A DNA stretch of 64,000 nucleotides, taken from the NCBI GenBank assembly GCA_030141605.1, contig JAQGDQ010000008.1:322501-386500 (forward strand), in the 5' to 3' direction. This document shows, in pieces, positions 12,713 through 25,574 of the stretch; positions within the stretch are counted from its first letter, which is position 1, and every line of letters begins with the position of its first letter. The notes beneath the pieces were generated by a model. It made no database searches. It saw only the letters and a list, made by a program, of their open reading frames with translations, and had not been told where the DNA came from. This DNA is from Tubiluchus corallicola (Eukaryota; Priapulida; Priapulimorpha; Priapulimorphida; Tubiluchidae). Made by a program: the position numbers and the translations under genes.

Positions 12713-15687
12713 GAAATTATCACAACAATACTAATAAAACGTCGAAGATAACGAATAACGGTAACGATAACGATAACGTTAGGTGAAAAAGACAAAAAGT
12801 CACACGTAAATCCTATTGTAAATTTTTTTAATTATATTATAAATTCATGAAGATATACACTAAAAAGGAGGTATCAAACTAAAAAAACCTAGAAGTACAG
12901 CAAATAATAAACACAAAAGAGAAAAACAGAAGTGCAAAATTACTGGTCACAGTCACAACGTGGGCTGTGATTTTATACTTCTGTGTTTTATACCACGCAG
13001 AAAAGTGATTACATACAAACTTGCGTATTTCGATAAACACATATCTTATTCATCGAGATTTTATTCACTTTTACGCAAATTCACAAATTTAAACAACACT
13101 CTCTGTTTAGTTATAGGTCAAGAAATTCAGTAATTAATCAATTTTCGTGAATTCTGGTGGGTGTTCAGCTTTAAGTACGTGTGTCAAGTTTCTTCACCTT
13201 TCTCTGTGTAAATCGCGTGTGTTCTCTTTGATAACGTGCTCTCAATTGCTAAATAAATTGACTTGAATTGAGCTTAGATGACAAAGCAATTCACTGTCTC
13301 CGTGCCTCCCACATTGTTTCTGGGACAAAAACGATTCACATAGTTTCAACAACTGGTAATAAAAATGCTCAGAAAAAGCAAACAAATTTAAATTACAATA
13401 AGGCCCAGTACCACGCTTGTTAGTTCAACGTAGCCATCTATTGAGACCCTACACTTCTGATGAACAGATTTTGAAATAATTCTATCCTGTTCTACTGGTT
13501 TGTGGTTGGTACGAGCGCAAACCTTCCTTTTGAACTGCGGGCAGCTGTTTTGCCCTGACAGCTCTCATGGCTACGCGGCTTTCCTCATGCAATTTTTTAA
13601 GGAAAACTCCCTTTTTTAAGGATCCCTGGTAGTTTTTTAAGAAAAAAATAAGATATTATATTGCTTGTAAAGGACTGAAAGCTGCGTTGCAACAAATATA
13701 TTGGCTATATTCGAAATTATTGCTAAAAAATAACAAATAAACGTGCCAAGAAACTCGTTGTCAAAGGCAAATACAGGGGAACTACAAAATCTTTCTATAA
13801 AAAAAACGCCTAACATTCATATCGATAACGCAAATTAACGCATTGCAATTTGAAAAAAGATTGTGCCACACAATAATGGTGGTATATCCAGCAAATTTTT
13901 CAGAATGCTTTTAAAATAATATCAAAAATTATCAGATAGCATCAGGATGGTACGTAATTGCATACCTTAGTCAAGCGACGACGAGGCTAATCAGTGGGTG
14001 GATAAGTTCAATACTTGCTCTTTCGGTTTCACTCACCTCACTGATTCTGGCTGCTTACCTCGTTGAGTAAAGATCTATTCACATTTAAGCGTGGCTAAAA
14101 CTCTTCTGAGTAACAACATGTTCAATTAAAATAGCGATAAAAAGCTCAATGTAGCAAAAAAACCTTCAACGCGCAAGAAGCTACAGGATTGACCCAAAAT
14201 CAAACTAGTGTCACTGGAACATATTGACAGAACAATTATGTGTGATTTTGACGGCACGAAACATTCCCCCTCCTCTAAATTAAATGTTACAAATTTGATG
14301 CGATCTTGAAAAATTAAGCCGGCTTAATTCTCACGGAAACATAAAACCAAGCAATTGCTTCCAGATTTAGAGATTCCCTTTAATTTACAGGGCAATATTT
14401 CTGCATTAACCACTAACAAGACGCAGCAACAAAAGAACACTGCAGTAGCTCCTGTTGATTAGCTCAGAGAGTTGTAGACACTGAATCTGATCGTGTCTCA
14501 ACTAATTTGCGATAGTGCTCCAGAAGACCAGAGCAATTTCCGAAAGGCTGAGTACAATCAATGAATAGTGAGTTTTCATGCATAAAGGGCTACAGGTTGT
14601 AAATTTGCAACAAAGAGACTGATACTGGAGAAATTAATGTCCTCCTATATTCTGTACGCGGCCTGTATCAGCCTGTATATTCAACGCGTACCACATAATA
14701 ATGGCATAAAAAAAGCATGAACCTTTGTAAATTTCAGCTTATAGCCAAAAGAGTTGGCTTGTGACTTATGCTTTATGATTTATGGCGTGCAAACACGTGC
14801 AGTTATGGTACAAAGAAACGACACATCAGAAAAAAGATCCATATGTTACAGAATCAATGATTTATATATATATATATTAAAATTTTAATTAGCATTATTT
14901 TTTAGTAATGGAACAAACCGAAAACTATAAAGTAACTATGGGTAGATTCCGTCAAATATGTTAAATACGGCGAGTTACTGTCTCTGCTTAGCTTAGAATA
15001 GCGAAAGAAGCAACACAACAACCAACCCGGTCAGTGAATGTATGGGAAAGACGTCTGGGTACAATTTGTACGTCTTGTATGTTTCGTTGGCCATATTGAT
15101 TCCAACTGTTTATCTCCCTGGGGGAGGATGTATTCACATGCGATTGGAGTTTCACTGTTTACAGTGTTTTTCAAATAACTTACACTACCAGTTTGCAGAA
15201 AACATACCTCACGTTTGCGTTCGAACAGACAATGCCCAATGCAAATGTAATCATCGATGATTCAGAAGCTGCAATAGGAGTTATTGTATTCCAGAGATAA
15301 GAAATCTTCCCTCCACGCCAAGGCTGCCAGGACACAAAGGCATTAAAAATCTATTAAACCCGAGCTTTATCACTTTTCCTCAGTCCCAATAGATTTAATC
15401 ACATGGTAAACCTTCCTGCAATATTTCAATGTCATAGCAGTAATTGCTGATGAAGTGTTGCGATTATCGCCTACAAAAGGAGCCTAAAAACCGATAGCAA
15501 CTCCCTATGGGATGAGGAAGTTGCGAATTATTGATGAGATATTGTGTTCTGCAGGCGCAGGATGAATATTAATGTAAACTTTCAATTACCAGAGAAAGTG
15601 GAAACCTTTTCATTCTCTTCCGTTATATTACAACGTTATTACGTGGTATAAAATATTTTTGACTAGGCGTAAAATAACTCTGTGTGC
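12713..15687. other. Intergenic DNA; palindromes near 14.3 kb
   Basis: No supported gene. A short (TAACGA)n-like run follows the microsatellite at about 12750-12780. The notable feature is the palindrome pair at 14312-14360, listed separately. A (TA)n patch lies near 14868-14880. Confidence 0.4.
14312..14329. promoter_or_regulatory. 18-bp perfect palindrome AATTAAGCCGGCTTAATT
   Basis: This is a perfect inverted repeat with TTAAGCC half-sites around a CpG centre. A second perfect 12-bp palindrome (AAGCAATTGCTT) lies 19 bp further on at 14349-14360. Paired-class homeodomain dimers bind palindromic TAAT-type half-sites, and TAAGCC is close to the TAATCC preferred by lysine-50 homeodomains. A regulatory role is inference. 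Confidence 0.3.
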
Positions 15688-15757
15688 TTAGCAACCAAAA
15701 TTAAGCAACCTCGAGTAATCGGATGAGTGACCGCTCTTGGGAGCCATACTGCCACAC
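15688..15757 (+). pseudogene. 5S rRNA-like fragment (5S pseudogene or 5S-derived SINE piece)
   Basis: TTAAGCAACCTCGAG at about 15701-15715 is nearly identical to the conserved internal segment of animal 5S rRNA genes. It is followed by GGATGAGTGACCGCT and CTTGGGA, which match the next 5S segment (GGATGGGTGACCGC, TTGGGA). About 10 bases between the two blocks are missing, and the 5' part of the gene is not recognisable. It is therefore a decayed, internally deleted fragment, either a 5S pseudogene or a remnant of a 5S-headed SINE. A functional 5S gene is excluded by the deletion. Confidence 0.5.
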
Positions 15758-18700
15758 ACTATTTCTTTTATTAACATGCTTACAGCTCTAAGCAGAAGCT
15801 CGTAAGGTAAACCTTCGACATGTAAGTCATGTAAATTGATGACACTCTCATACTTCAAAGCAGTAGGGCCTGTCCTTAATCACTATTTTCGCAAAGTTCA
15901 ACAGCAACAGACGAATTAGTTACTTCTGAAAAAGTCAACTCTTGCTCGTCAGTAGTCAGACAAAGAAAAAATATCCAAATGGCAAACAAAAAATAAACAT
16001 TATAATAAAATTTTGCAACAGTCACTGACAGTTGCTCCATTAACTCCCCAATGCGGCGTTTTCGATGTTTGATAATTATGATAGTTTTGTATACCCGTGA
16101 ACTATAATCGCAACATTACCATGTGGTCTTGTTTACATTAACGATCACAACTTACTGGTATCTCATAAACAACTGTTCACATATCAGATTGACCGGTATG
16201 TGTGTGCATCGTCTTCACTACAGAGTAAGTTTATGTTACCAGCTCCAACTGGAGCAATAATCATTCTGGAACATAGTTGGGCTGGAGGGAATCTGCTTGG
16301 TTTGCGCAGCTACATAAGTACGCACGTAAGCTATAATTATAATCAAACGATCTACTTGATCACACATTAAAAATTTTAAAATATCTCATATTAAAATCCA
16401 GTAAATCCTTCAATTTTTCATTTTTGTTTTTGATAAAATTTGTATTACTATATGATAAAAGGTTTCAGAAAAATTTCGTAGAACGTACATGTAGAATAAA
16501 CAAATAACTAGCACGATGTACTTATATGGTTTATAATTACGAATACCTTTAACTGTTATCTTCAAACAATAATAAACCACGGTTTCCAAATACTTTCGTG
16601 CAAACAATGGTCAGTGCTACTAAATGAAGGCTTATTTCTCTAAATGTGGGCAGCCTAAGCCTATTAAAGTCTTTACAGAATCCTAAGGATTCGGTGCTGT
16701 AATTATTGTTTACAATCCTCGGTTCATTGTTAAGAATAATTGTTCATTCGCCATATATTACTGGTTTAATCTGTGTCTCCAAATTTCTATCTGTTTACAA
16801 ATCCCAGAAGGAAGTTCAGGGAAACCATGCTTTCGAAAGAGCATTTTATATTAAGCTATTCCCATTGAATAATACTTTAAAATGAAACTAGCAGAGATTT
16901 TAAGGCTTTCTCGTTCGTCAATTTACACTGCCATAAGCACGGGGGAATATCTGAGCAACCAGTTATGGTACGTGCTTAGCTACTGAAGTGAAGTAACACT
17001 GAATCGGGTCGGTAAATGCGGCTTCATCCGTATGCGAACATAGCCAAGAACCACTCATCTTAAAGAATTACCTTGATAAATGGAGAAGTATTGATACTGC
17101 CACAGCCACCTACATTAACAAAGCCTGCCGTTGAGTGCTTTTAAATCCTGGATCCTTTTCAGCTAATTACTCACCTGCTCGAAGTGACCTTGCTCATTAC
17201 ATGTTCTGGTTATTTATTTCAAGCTCGCGCTAAGCATTAAGTCTGACGGAAATGGAAATTTTGCTTGATGGAAGAAATTAATGCGGCTAATAAACAACAA
17301 GTGGCAGGACATTAACTTGCGTTACAAACATTTCGTCGTTAGTTTTGCTAATAAATGCATAACGATGGAGAATAGCAAAGTGATTCATAGATTAAACTAC
17401 AGTGCGTAATTTCCTAATGGTTAGGAAACAGCCTTGAAACAAGAGGTGAAGAGAATTAAAAGAATTAAAAATAAATAAATTCAACAAAACGGCTGCTTAT
17501 GAGTCCAGTGTCTCTCTCTGACATTTTTTGTGGAATTCTGTACCAAAAGTTCTTTCCTTGCGAAACATTGCTCCTTCAAGAAAGACGTTAACAAATAGCT
17601 CCTGTTACTATTATAATGGCAACAATTAATTATTTTTGAACCCGTATTCGTACAACTTTCCACTATAACCGATTACATTGAGTGGGAAGTTGTCCGGTTT
17701 AGGGCGGCTTGTATAAAAAATAACGTTCATCATCCCAAATCAATTTTCCTGGACTAAAAAGGAAAACTTAATGAAAGATATTCTTTTTCGACGAAATTTG
17801 CGACACAGTTTGCACAATTATACCTTTTATCTAATAACTTCGCAGTAGTGTGCGCTTCACTTTATATCGCCTAGACCTATACAATTTAACAACCATCTAT
17901 GGTATTAAAATAATAATAATAATAATAATAATATAAATAACAATAATAATAAATTTCTCGGCGTCTGAATGCCAAGACCAATTAGCGCTTAAACCAATAA
18001 TTAAGTTGCTTTACATACTTACCGCACGTACTTTTGATTAATTATAATGAGCACATTATAAGTCGTCTGTGATAAATTAGTCTGCAAGGCAATAGCTCTT
18101 CTAACAGTCATGAATCATAACAGTAAAACCCAACTAAATCATTAGTCTGGGTGTAAATTAACACAATAATTACTAGTGTTATTGACATGCGAGTCGTGGC
18201 TGTATCATCGATATCATGTCTCTGATAAATGCACTTTCATATCATTATAGAAAGCCTAAATGCACATTCACGGGCATTATTTGTATTGGTGAGCCGTCCT
18301 AAGCCTGGGCCTCAACCTTGGGGTCCATGCATAGGCTTCAGGAGTTCCTGAAGACCAGATGAAAAATTGACTTTTTATATTTTTTATATCAGTAGACATC
18401 TTTTTTATCAAAAACGAAGTCTAAATCAGTTGGATGTCAAAGCTAAATGAGTGTTCGCCTTGGGCTACTCCACAACTTCATGTTATTATTCAAACCAAAT
18501 AGCCTAACAGCAATGTTCTACAGAGACCTGAAACTTAGCCAGATTAGTTTAGTACGAACAGATGCGGAGGCCAAGCAAGTCTATAACTCTTCTGACATCC
18601 ATCCACGAAACAATGGAATGGTGTATAAGAAGAACGATTCCTTTATTTGTAAATTGCTATTTGCAATAGAGTTCACGCTGTCTGACGATTAAGCTAACTG

Positions 18701-20901
18701 AACCAGCAAAAAAGCAGAGAAAGCCGCTTTTATACTAGTCAGATACGTAACATGACTTCAAAGGAAACTGTGTTAGCGTGAAAAGGATGTTCAGTCCGGT
18801 ACAATAATTTCGGTACACAGTGACGGTGCTAATACTGTAAACAATCTTCATAATAATATATATTACGTGGTAACGTGGTAATAACCGTGACATCTATCGT
18901 TAAGAAAGATGAACTACTATAAGCTAATGTTCATTTAAAAGCTACATAATACCATCTGCCACTAAATGCATGCGCCTAAAGACAATAGTTGCTGCCAGCT
19001 GGACGGCGGTGTGGAACAGTGCGTTTTAACTCTCATTTGCATAATAATAGCAGAGCTTGTATATGTTGTAAATGTAACTTTTATGAGCCATTATGACGTT
19101 GGAAATTTTATTTTCTCTTATTTTTATTGCTCTGCCTATATACACAATTAATTAAAAATACTTTTTAAATTACCTTTAATGCATTGTTTCTTCTTTATTT
19201 TGGTAAAAATGTTAAGAAACAAACACGCAATGAGACAAAAACATGCAATCACAGACACGAAATTTGCACACTTCGTACAAAAGAACAGATACCACGTAAA
19301 GATTAATAAATCTAAAAAGTCTACACATACGCACTAGTATATCGGGGGTATTAAATGTCATGGCCCGATCTCAGGCTTATAATCAAAACAGAAACATTTT
19401 TCATTCATACTGCACTTACCTGATTTCGGACTCCTTTAGCAACCTCAAATACCCGAAAGTTTCACACCTTGCTCACATCTTCGTGGCTATAGTGCGGCTT
19501 CAGCAAAGCACTCAAGAAGACCTAAAGCGTTCAATAGCAGAAACACAATGTCCAATGTGGGCTTCTGCCAATGCCAATGAGTTTCAATGGTAATAGAATT
19601 CCGCATGTATACATTGATGGTGCGCATGCGCATGATTTTGCTAATGCATGCAGCATACCTGGTAACATTGATTAAAAAATAATAATCTGCAACCTAATTG
19701 CACAGAGCCGGTGGTTTGTCCATGGTGAGCACCAATCAAGAAACTATTATGCCACTATCTTAAGGAGCATTATCACCAAACTATTAATTTAAAACACCAT
19801 TTCCATTCAGTGGCTTGACCAATCTTGGGTGTACCTCAGGCTCTAATAAAAACTTCTGTAAGTAATCATTTTGTTGAGTAAAACACTTCTAGTACACACT
19901 AAAAAAACTTCAAGTCAATTTTAAATTAAGTCAAAAATTCTGTTAATTATTTTCCATTCTCATTTTCTGTTTTCAGTGTATCACTGCGAGAGGATTTCCC
20001 ATTATAGGAAATCAGCCAAACAATGTTTTCGATTTGTGTGCAATTTATCATTATAATTAATTATTCCATTGGACCTTGAAAATCTCTGTTAAAACAATTA
20101 GAATCTAAAGTAAGCTCTACGCTTTATCTACCTTTGCTTGATCATAGATTTCTTACAGTCTGTACGACTCTTCACATAGAGCGCTGTGTCTTCTGTTGAG
20201 TGTTGACCTATGTAATTTTGTAGCTGTCACAAGTCATGACTCGCCGAACGCCGAACAGTCAGATGGATACTTGTATACAATCAGAACAGTGATTGGCAAC
20301 TTGGCATCACGGCGTGGCTTAGACATTGCTTGCGGTCGTGACAAGCAACACCATTTTGATTCATCTGCATCACCTACGATTTCCCATAGTGCTTGCTTGA
20401 AAATTGCCAAAACAAGTGGAGTAGTGGTGCTGACAAGCCAGTATCAAGTTGTTTGCTGTGTTAATGCTGTGTTTACCTGTCCCGAGGGCGGATTTCTTCT
20501 CTTTTAGAATTCTGCCTGCCAAATGTCAACAATTGACATAGGCGTATAAATGGTGATTAATTTTGTTGGCATTTGGAAAGTGGATAACTTGGTTTAATCC
20601 CATAATAGTTATATGGAGTTAATCAAAGTTTCTATGTTATTACTTGGTCATATGAAACTGGTACTAATATGAGTTTAACATTACGCGCGCGTTTATAACA
20701 TTCACGTTTTTATAACATCCCGCATACCGCCTTACTGTGTATCGACGTGCCATGTCTTGCTTCACCGTGTGCTACCTTACCAATGACTGTTCACTGTAGC
20801 CGAGGCGGTATGTGGTGCCGCTGTACCTGGGACTGTAGAGCAAGCGTGAATGTCTAATCTGTCGGGAGCGGAATAGGACAATTATCGCACATAGGCAAGC
20901 T
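15758..20901. other. Intergenic DNA without recognisable genes
   Basis: AT-rich. A block rich in homeodomain-like TAAT, forkhead-like ATAAACAA and E-box cores lies at about 17150-17360 (see findings). ORFs at 18447-18692, 19360-19593 and 20196-20507 have no splice or family support. Confidence 0.4.
17906..17953. repeat. (AAT)n microsatellite
   Basis: Uninterrupted and then imperfect TAA/AAT units over about 48 bp. Confidence 0.9.
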
Positions 20902-20975
20902 CAAGTAGGACTTGTCGTACATGGGCTGGGCCAAGTATGGCGCGTTGTACACAGGCTGCCCAAGTACGACACTGC
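20902..20975 (+). repeat. Degenerate ~30-bp tandem repeat
   Basis: Copies begin at about 20902, 20932 and 20961, each opening with CAAGTA and followed by a TTGTCGTACATGGGCTGG-like core. A related isolated block (CTACTTGGGCTGCCTATGTA, then CGACACTGG) appears near 21940-21965. The patch is GC-richer than its surroundings. Confidence 0.6.
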
Positions 20976-21210
20976 AGACAAGTCACGAATTGAGTCGTTA
21001 ACCATACTGGCAGCATCCATGTCTTTGTCTATTTAATAATAATAATTGAAAATGTCAATACACTTTGAATAATTTATTATACATCTGATAAAATAAAAGA
21101 ATCTTATACTGGGCTTATCAAACGAGCATTATTAAATCTGGCTTCGAGATTAATCTTTTTGAAGTGAAATAATCCTGCTTTTTAGGCGATTCCAACATTT
21201 GGTCAAGGTA

Positions 21211-21637
21211 CCGTATTTTCCCGTGTATAAGAGACCCTTTTTTGCTCAGAATTTTCACTTTAAAAATAGGGGGTCTCTTATACATGGGAGTAAGTCTTTT
21301 CAATAAGATGCATAAATTGTGACACTAATGATTTTAAAGAAATAAGTGCTCTACAACTGTTTTGCGTGTCGCGTTCGACTATGAAGCGGTTGTAAGCAAT
21401 ACAAGCATCGTGACACAGACATTATCTCCTTTCCTGTTACAGGTTTGCAGGTACGCACTTTAATATATACCAGTACTCTTTTTCTACAACACATTAACTG
21501 GTTTTATTTTGTTTTCAGTACCGCACTGAGTTGAAAAAAGTTGTACTTTACCCTCTAAAAATGTCCGTCTGAAAAAACTTTTTTCCAGAATTTTTGCCTA
21601 AAAATTGAAGGGGTCTCTTATACACGGGAAAATACGG
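21211..21637. mobile_element. Non-autonomous DNA transposon (MITE), 427 bp, TA target duplication
   Basis: The two ends are perfect inverted repeats of 27 bp beginning CCGTATTTTCCCGTGTAT and running through AAGAGACCC. The element is flanked by TA dinucleotides (21209-21210 and 21638-21639). TA duplication points to the Tc1/mariner/pogo group, though a two-base duplication is weak evidence. No transposase ORF is present. The left end carries an additional inverted copy of the terminal motif at about 21268-21289 (GGGGGTCTCTTATACATGGG), so the first 80 bp form their own foldback. Confidence 0.8.
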
Positions 21638-21639
21638 TA

Positions 21640-24600
21640 TATCTTTTTTTATTTTGTCTCACTTCACACAATGGTGATCCGTTTCACTACCTGTTCGTTG
21701 AATAATTGTTTTCTCCTAAGTAAATGAGCTAACAAGTTATGGGCCCTGCATGGGTTAGTGAGCCATGCACTGTCATGTAGGTTTACAAGATACTTACCTC
21801 TCTATCACAATAGTGTTTGGATTATTGAAATGAATTGTCTTTGCCTTTCCTAAATGTTAAAACTTACTTTTTCGTGTTGTGAAGACTTATCAGCATCTGT
21901 TTCATTTTTAAACTTGTGAGAGAAATCGCCAGTGCCCTACTTGGGCTGCCTATGTACGACACTGGTTTTCCACAAATTTAGCGCATGCACTTTAACACAA
22001 GTGTCCTACTTTGGCTAGTGGTGTGCTCCTTGCCCTACACAATCTATTCTTAACAACCAGCTAAACGAGTTAATGCATGCATCAGTTGCATTGCCCACAT
22101 TTGTCAGAACTAGAATTCGTTAATTATTCACTTGTTAGTAAAAAAATTTATGCAGTAAATTTATGCTTGTCCCTTATATATGCAATGCAATGTACGTGTA
22201 TAAAATAGCTCACTGCCACGCTGTTGAGTGACTCATTCTTATACAGCACGTAGACAAAATAGCCTTTTAACACACCATGTTGACAACTCCACGTACTGCA
22301 TGCCTAACAACTTTTCTTGCAGTGCCAGGGTTGCTGCGTTGAATTTAATTGGAAATTAATTTAGAGACACTGGCAAACCTACAATACAGAAAAAACTTGT
22401 AAATATGTAGTAATGTAATTAATAGAGCCCGGCAGAAAGTCTGCACTGCGCAATAACTGAGTGCACTGTATTCAAAGGTATTATGCCAAGCAAATGATGA
22501 AAGTTTGTTCTTTTTGTGAGTTCACAATAAACTGTGTTCGCTATAATGGTGTTGTGCTGTATAAATGTATTGAATAAAAATAAAATGTAACATTTTATAA
22601 TTAATTTTAGTTGCTAAGTATAAGCGAAGGGGTGGAAAATGAACGTGAATTATCCAGTCAGCAACCTTGTCCTTGTGCTATTTAAAATTAGACTTGGATG
22701 GACTGAAGGGGTGGCGATTCTGGCAAATAAAGTTATCAAGTCATCACCTTGTCATTTAAGTTTTTGGATAATATTTTCCAATCAGACTTGGATGTTAAAA
22801 CCTATTAAATTTTAGTTATTTCCAAGTCAGGCTTGAGTGCTTAAACTTGTTTGGTCATTCCTAAGCAAGACCCAGTACTAAACTGTGTTATAATAATTAT
22901 ACTGACTTGAAATTCTTTGTTACAATATATATTCTACCCTTGTTGGGCATGGATGTATTTGTTCAACAATGATAGAATGTTCATTTTTAGGTCTTACATC
23001 AATTATAAGCTGAAATTCTGTGATTTCCTGCACCCTTCTCAAGTTGTGTTTTATGGCCAAACGATGAAATAGATTGCAGGGGGCTCTTCAACACTGTGTC
23101 ATCTTTATTCTTTTTCAAAGTTTACACAAACAATCATTCTTTATATCTGGATGCTTTTAACAAATTTTCAGTACAACAGTTTTTAACATCCTCTATTGAG
23201 ACCTAAATTTCCTATACTCCTTTCATATAGACAGCAAGTAAATAAATGTTCAGTTAAAAAGTCTTCAATGATTTTCAACAAGTGGACATTTGTTGGGCTG
23301 ACCGTCATGCCGATAATGCACATGTATAGTGAAAACTGCTGGCGTCTGGCGTCATAGTGAAAACAGCAAATGTTTCCAGCAAGTGCAAAGATCTCCCACG
23401 TTGCTAGTGCTGTTCATATCGGGGGATTTAGCTGGCATGGCAATTTTACATCTCAGTTTATCCTTTATAGGTATGAGGAAATCAACCAATTAGTCACTTT
23501 ATATCTAACTACCTACTACCTTAGAAAAACTTTTACAAAATACTACATTTTACAATAGACTGCGATAGGTGTAGTCATATTTGCTCAGAAGCATGTTCGC
23601 TGCTGATAGATGGCACACTTCTGGGATTTACCTCAATTATGACCCAAAGTAATGGTTGAGAGTCACACGGATATAGTTAGTCGTCAGTAGATAAGCAACA
23701 AACAGATACACTGGACACAACAGCAAATGATAGAGCACAAATGCACATTGCACAGTGAAAACTGCTTGTGACTCAACAGTGCCAACCCAAAATTTCCCAC
23801 ATCGCTTTTAATCCAGCTATTCTGTTGTCATGACAGAATTCAATTTCATCGCATAATATAAATGAATCTGATAAACCACCTGCATAATGATTTTTTCGGC
23901 ATAAAACTAGATTGTGCAGCTCCGCTTCACAGATGTGACATATCAATAGTTGTACCACATAGTGTAGAGAATACAAATGAGCTTCTATTGTCATGCAAGA
24001 AAGGTAGTTGTCAATTACAAATATTTATTACAGAGATCTAATCACCCATTACTAAAAATGATAAGATTACAGCAGAACCTAATATTTTCTCTTTTAATGC
24101 ATAACATAACTGTAATTAAAATTTTGATCTTTGTGATAGCATCTGTATGTAAATGACATTGAGGTATCCATTAGCCCAGGCCTTTCCACCTGTCTGTGAT
24201 GTCAGTGACAATTAAAGATTAACTAAAGTATTTTCAAACTATTTGTTTTTTAGTTTTTGAAGAAAAATGTTTTTAAATTAGTCATAAAACTTTCCTTTCT
24301 TTTTCTGATTAAATTTTTCAGCATTGGGGGCCTGCAAGTGCAAACATAACTAAAAGTTACATGAAGCAGATTAACTTCTCATATCGCATTCAGTGATTAA
24401 AATAACTTTTTGTTAAAAGCAAATGTCTGTAATCATTTAACTTTAAAGTTGATCAGTCAAAAAACATTTGTTATGTTTTCTTTCTACGTGCATTCAACTG
24501 TAGTTATTTGGAAGATCTACATCACTAAGTATCACATTTTTATCTGCACAAACTTTCAATTTTATGGAGAGATAACTAAACATCAATCTGCAGCAGCATG

Positions 24601-25280
24601 ATTAACTGCTATGTGCAAGTTTGTGAGATTTTACAAACCAATCAGAAAATCTGGAGAAAGAACACTAGTAAACACGAATCCACAAGTCTTGAAGGTAGTT
24701 GATGAGATCTGGCCTCTAAGCTGAAGTTGTGCCAGAAGTGGAAGCTGTTAAAAAATTATATCTTTAATGGTTATTTATTTGCCAGTTACCGAGTCAAACA
24801 TTAAGCAAGCTCATTCTCAATTATCATTGCAGTTTACTGAATAGTAATATCTTTCTGTAAGGTGTAATTATCAATAAATTACTTTTTGGCACTGTGGGTG
24901 GCAGCACGTGCGTCTACAGACTATTTAAGACTGGAAACTGTTATTCTTAGCACTCTGCAGAAAGGATAGAAATGAGGCGGTGCAAAACTGGTTTTGAGGC
25001 TCCCTCCTTATCCAACCCCCATATTTCTCTCTCATTTTTTTCCTAAATTTGTGTTCAAGATTGAAAAGAAAACATTGTGACAAAGTATTTGACAAGTTCT
25101 TTTATTTACAAAAAATAATTATTAGAACTACTAGAATTTGGGATATCAAGTTAAGATGTTTTTTGTATCGATATCCTTTCTTAAATCTTGTTAAATCTTT
25201 GTTATTATCGTAATGTCTGTAATTTGTTGTTCCTTTTTTCATGTATGCTACTAATAAATAATTGACCTGCATATGTAATT

Positions 25281-25282
<2 letters not shown>
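21640..25282. other. Intergenic DNA upstream of the 25.6 kb gene
   Basis: No exon with a supporting frame was found. The motif AGACTTGGATG and variants recur between about 22680 and 22880, suggesting a decayed repeat. Some of the region may hold the promoter and 5' exons of the ORF at 25575, but nothing diagnostic was recognised. Confidence 0.35.
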
Positions 25283-25340
<58 letters not shown>

Positions 25341-25393
25341 AGATTTGTATTAATAACAATAATAATAACAATAACAATGGTAATAATAATAAA
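25283..25393. repeat. (TA)n(TG)n compound microsatellite followed by AAT-rich repeat
   Basis: About 38 bp of TA repeats, then 20 bp of GT repeats ending at 25340, followed by imperfect AAT/AAC units. It lies about 40 bp before a probable splice acceptor of the next gene. Confidence 0.9.
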
Positions 25394-25574
25394 AAGTTAT
25401 CAGAAAACTTATTGGAAATTGTTTTTCTTTCAGAATTTTTAGGAAAATGCTACTTGTTGAAGACACTGAAGAAAACTTTTAGTAGTCGGACTTCAATAAA
25501 CATAACTCTGATAGGTTATTTGTTGTCGCTGATATGATTGAATCAGTGCTCTAACACAAAATTTAAAAAAAGAG

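Noticed and set aside
19415-19600. Minus-strand CAG/GTAAGT donor at about 19420 suggesting an exon
   Set aside because: All three frames leading into the donor hit stops soon after possible acceptors. It could be a non-coding exon, but there is nothing to support that.
20196-20507. 103-residue plus-strand ORF
   Set aside because: It starts at a non-ATG codon, has no recognisable domain and no flanking splice signals with matching frame.
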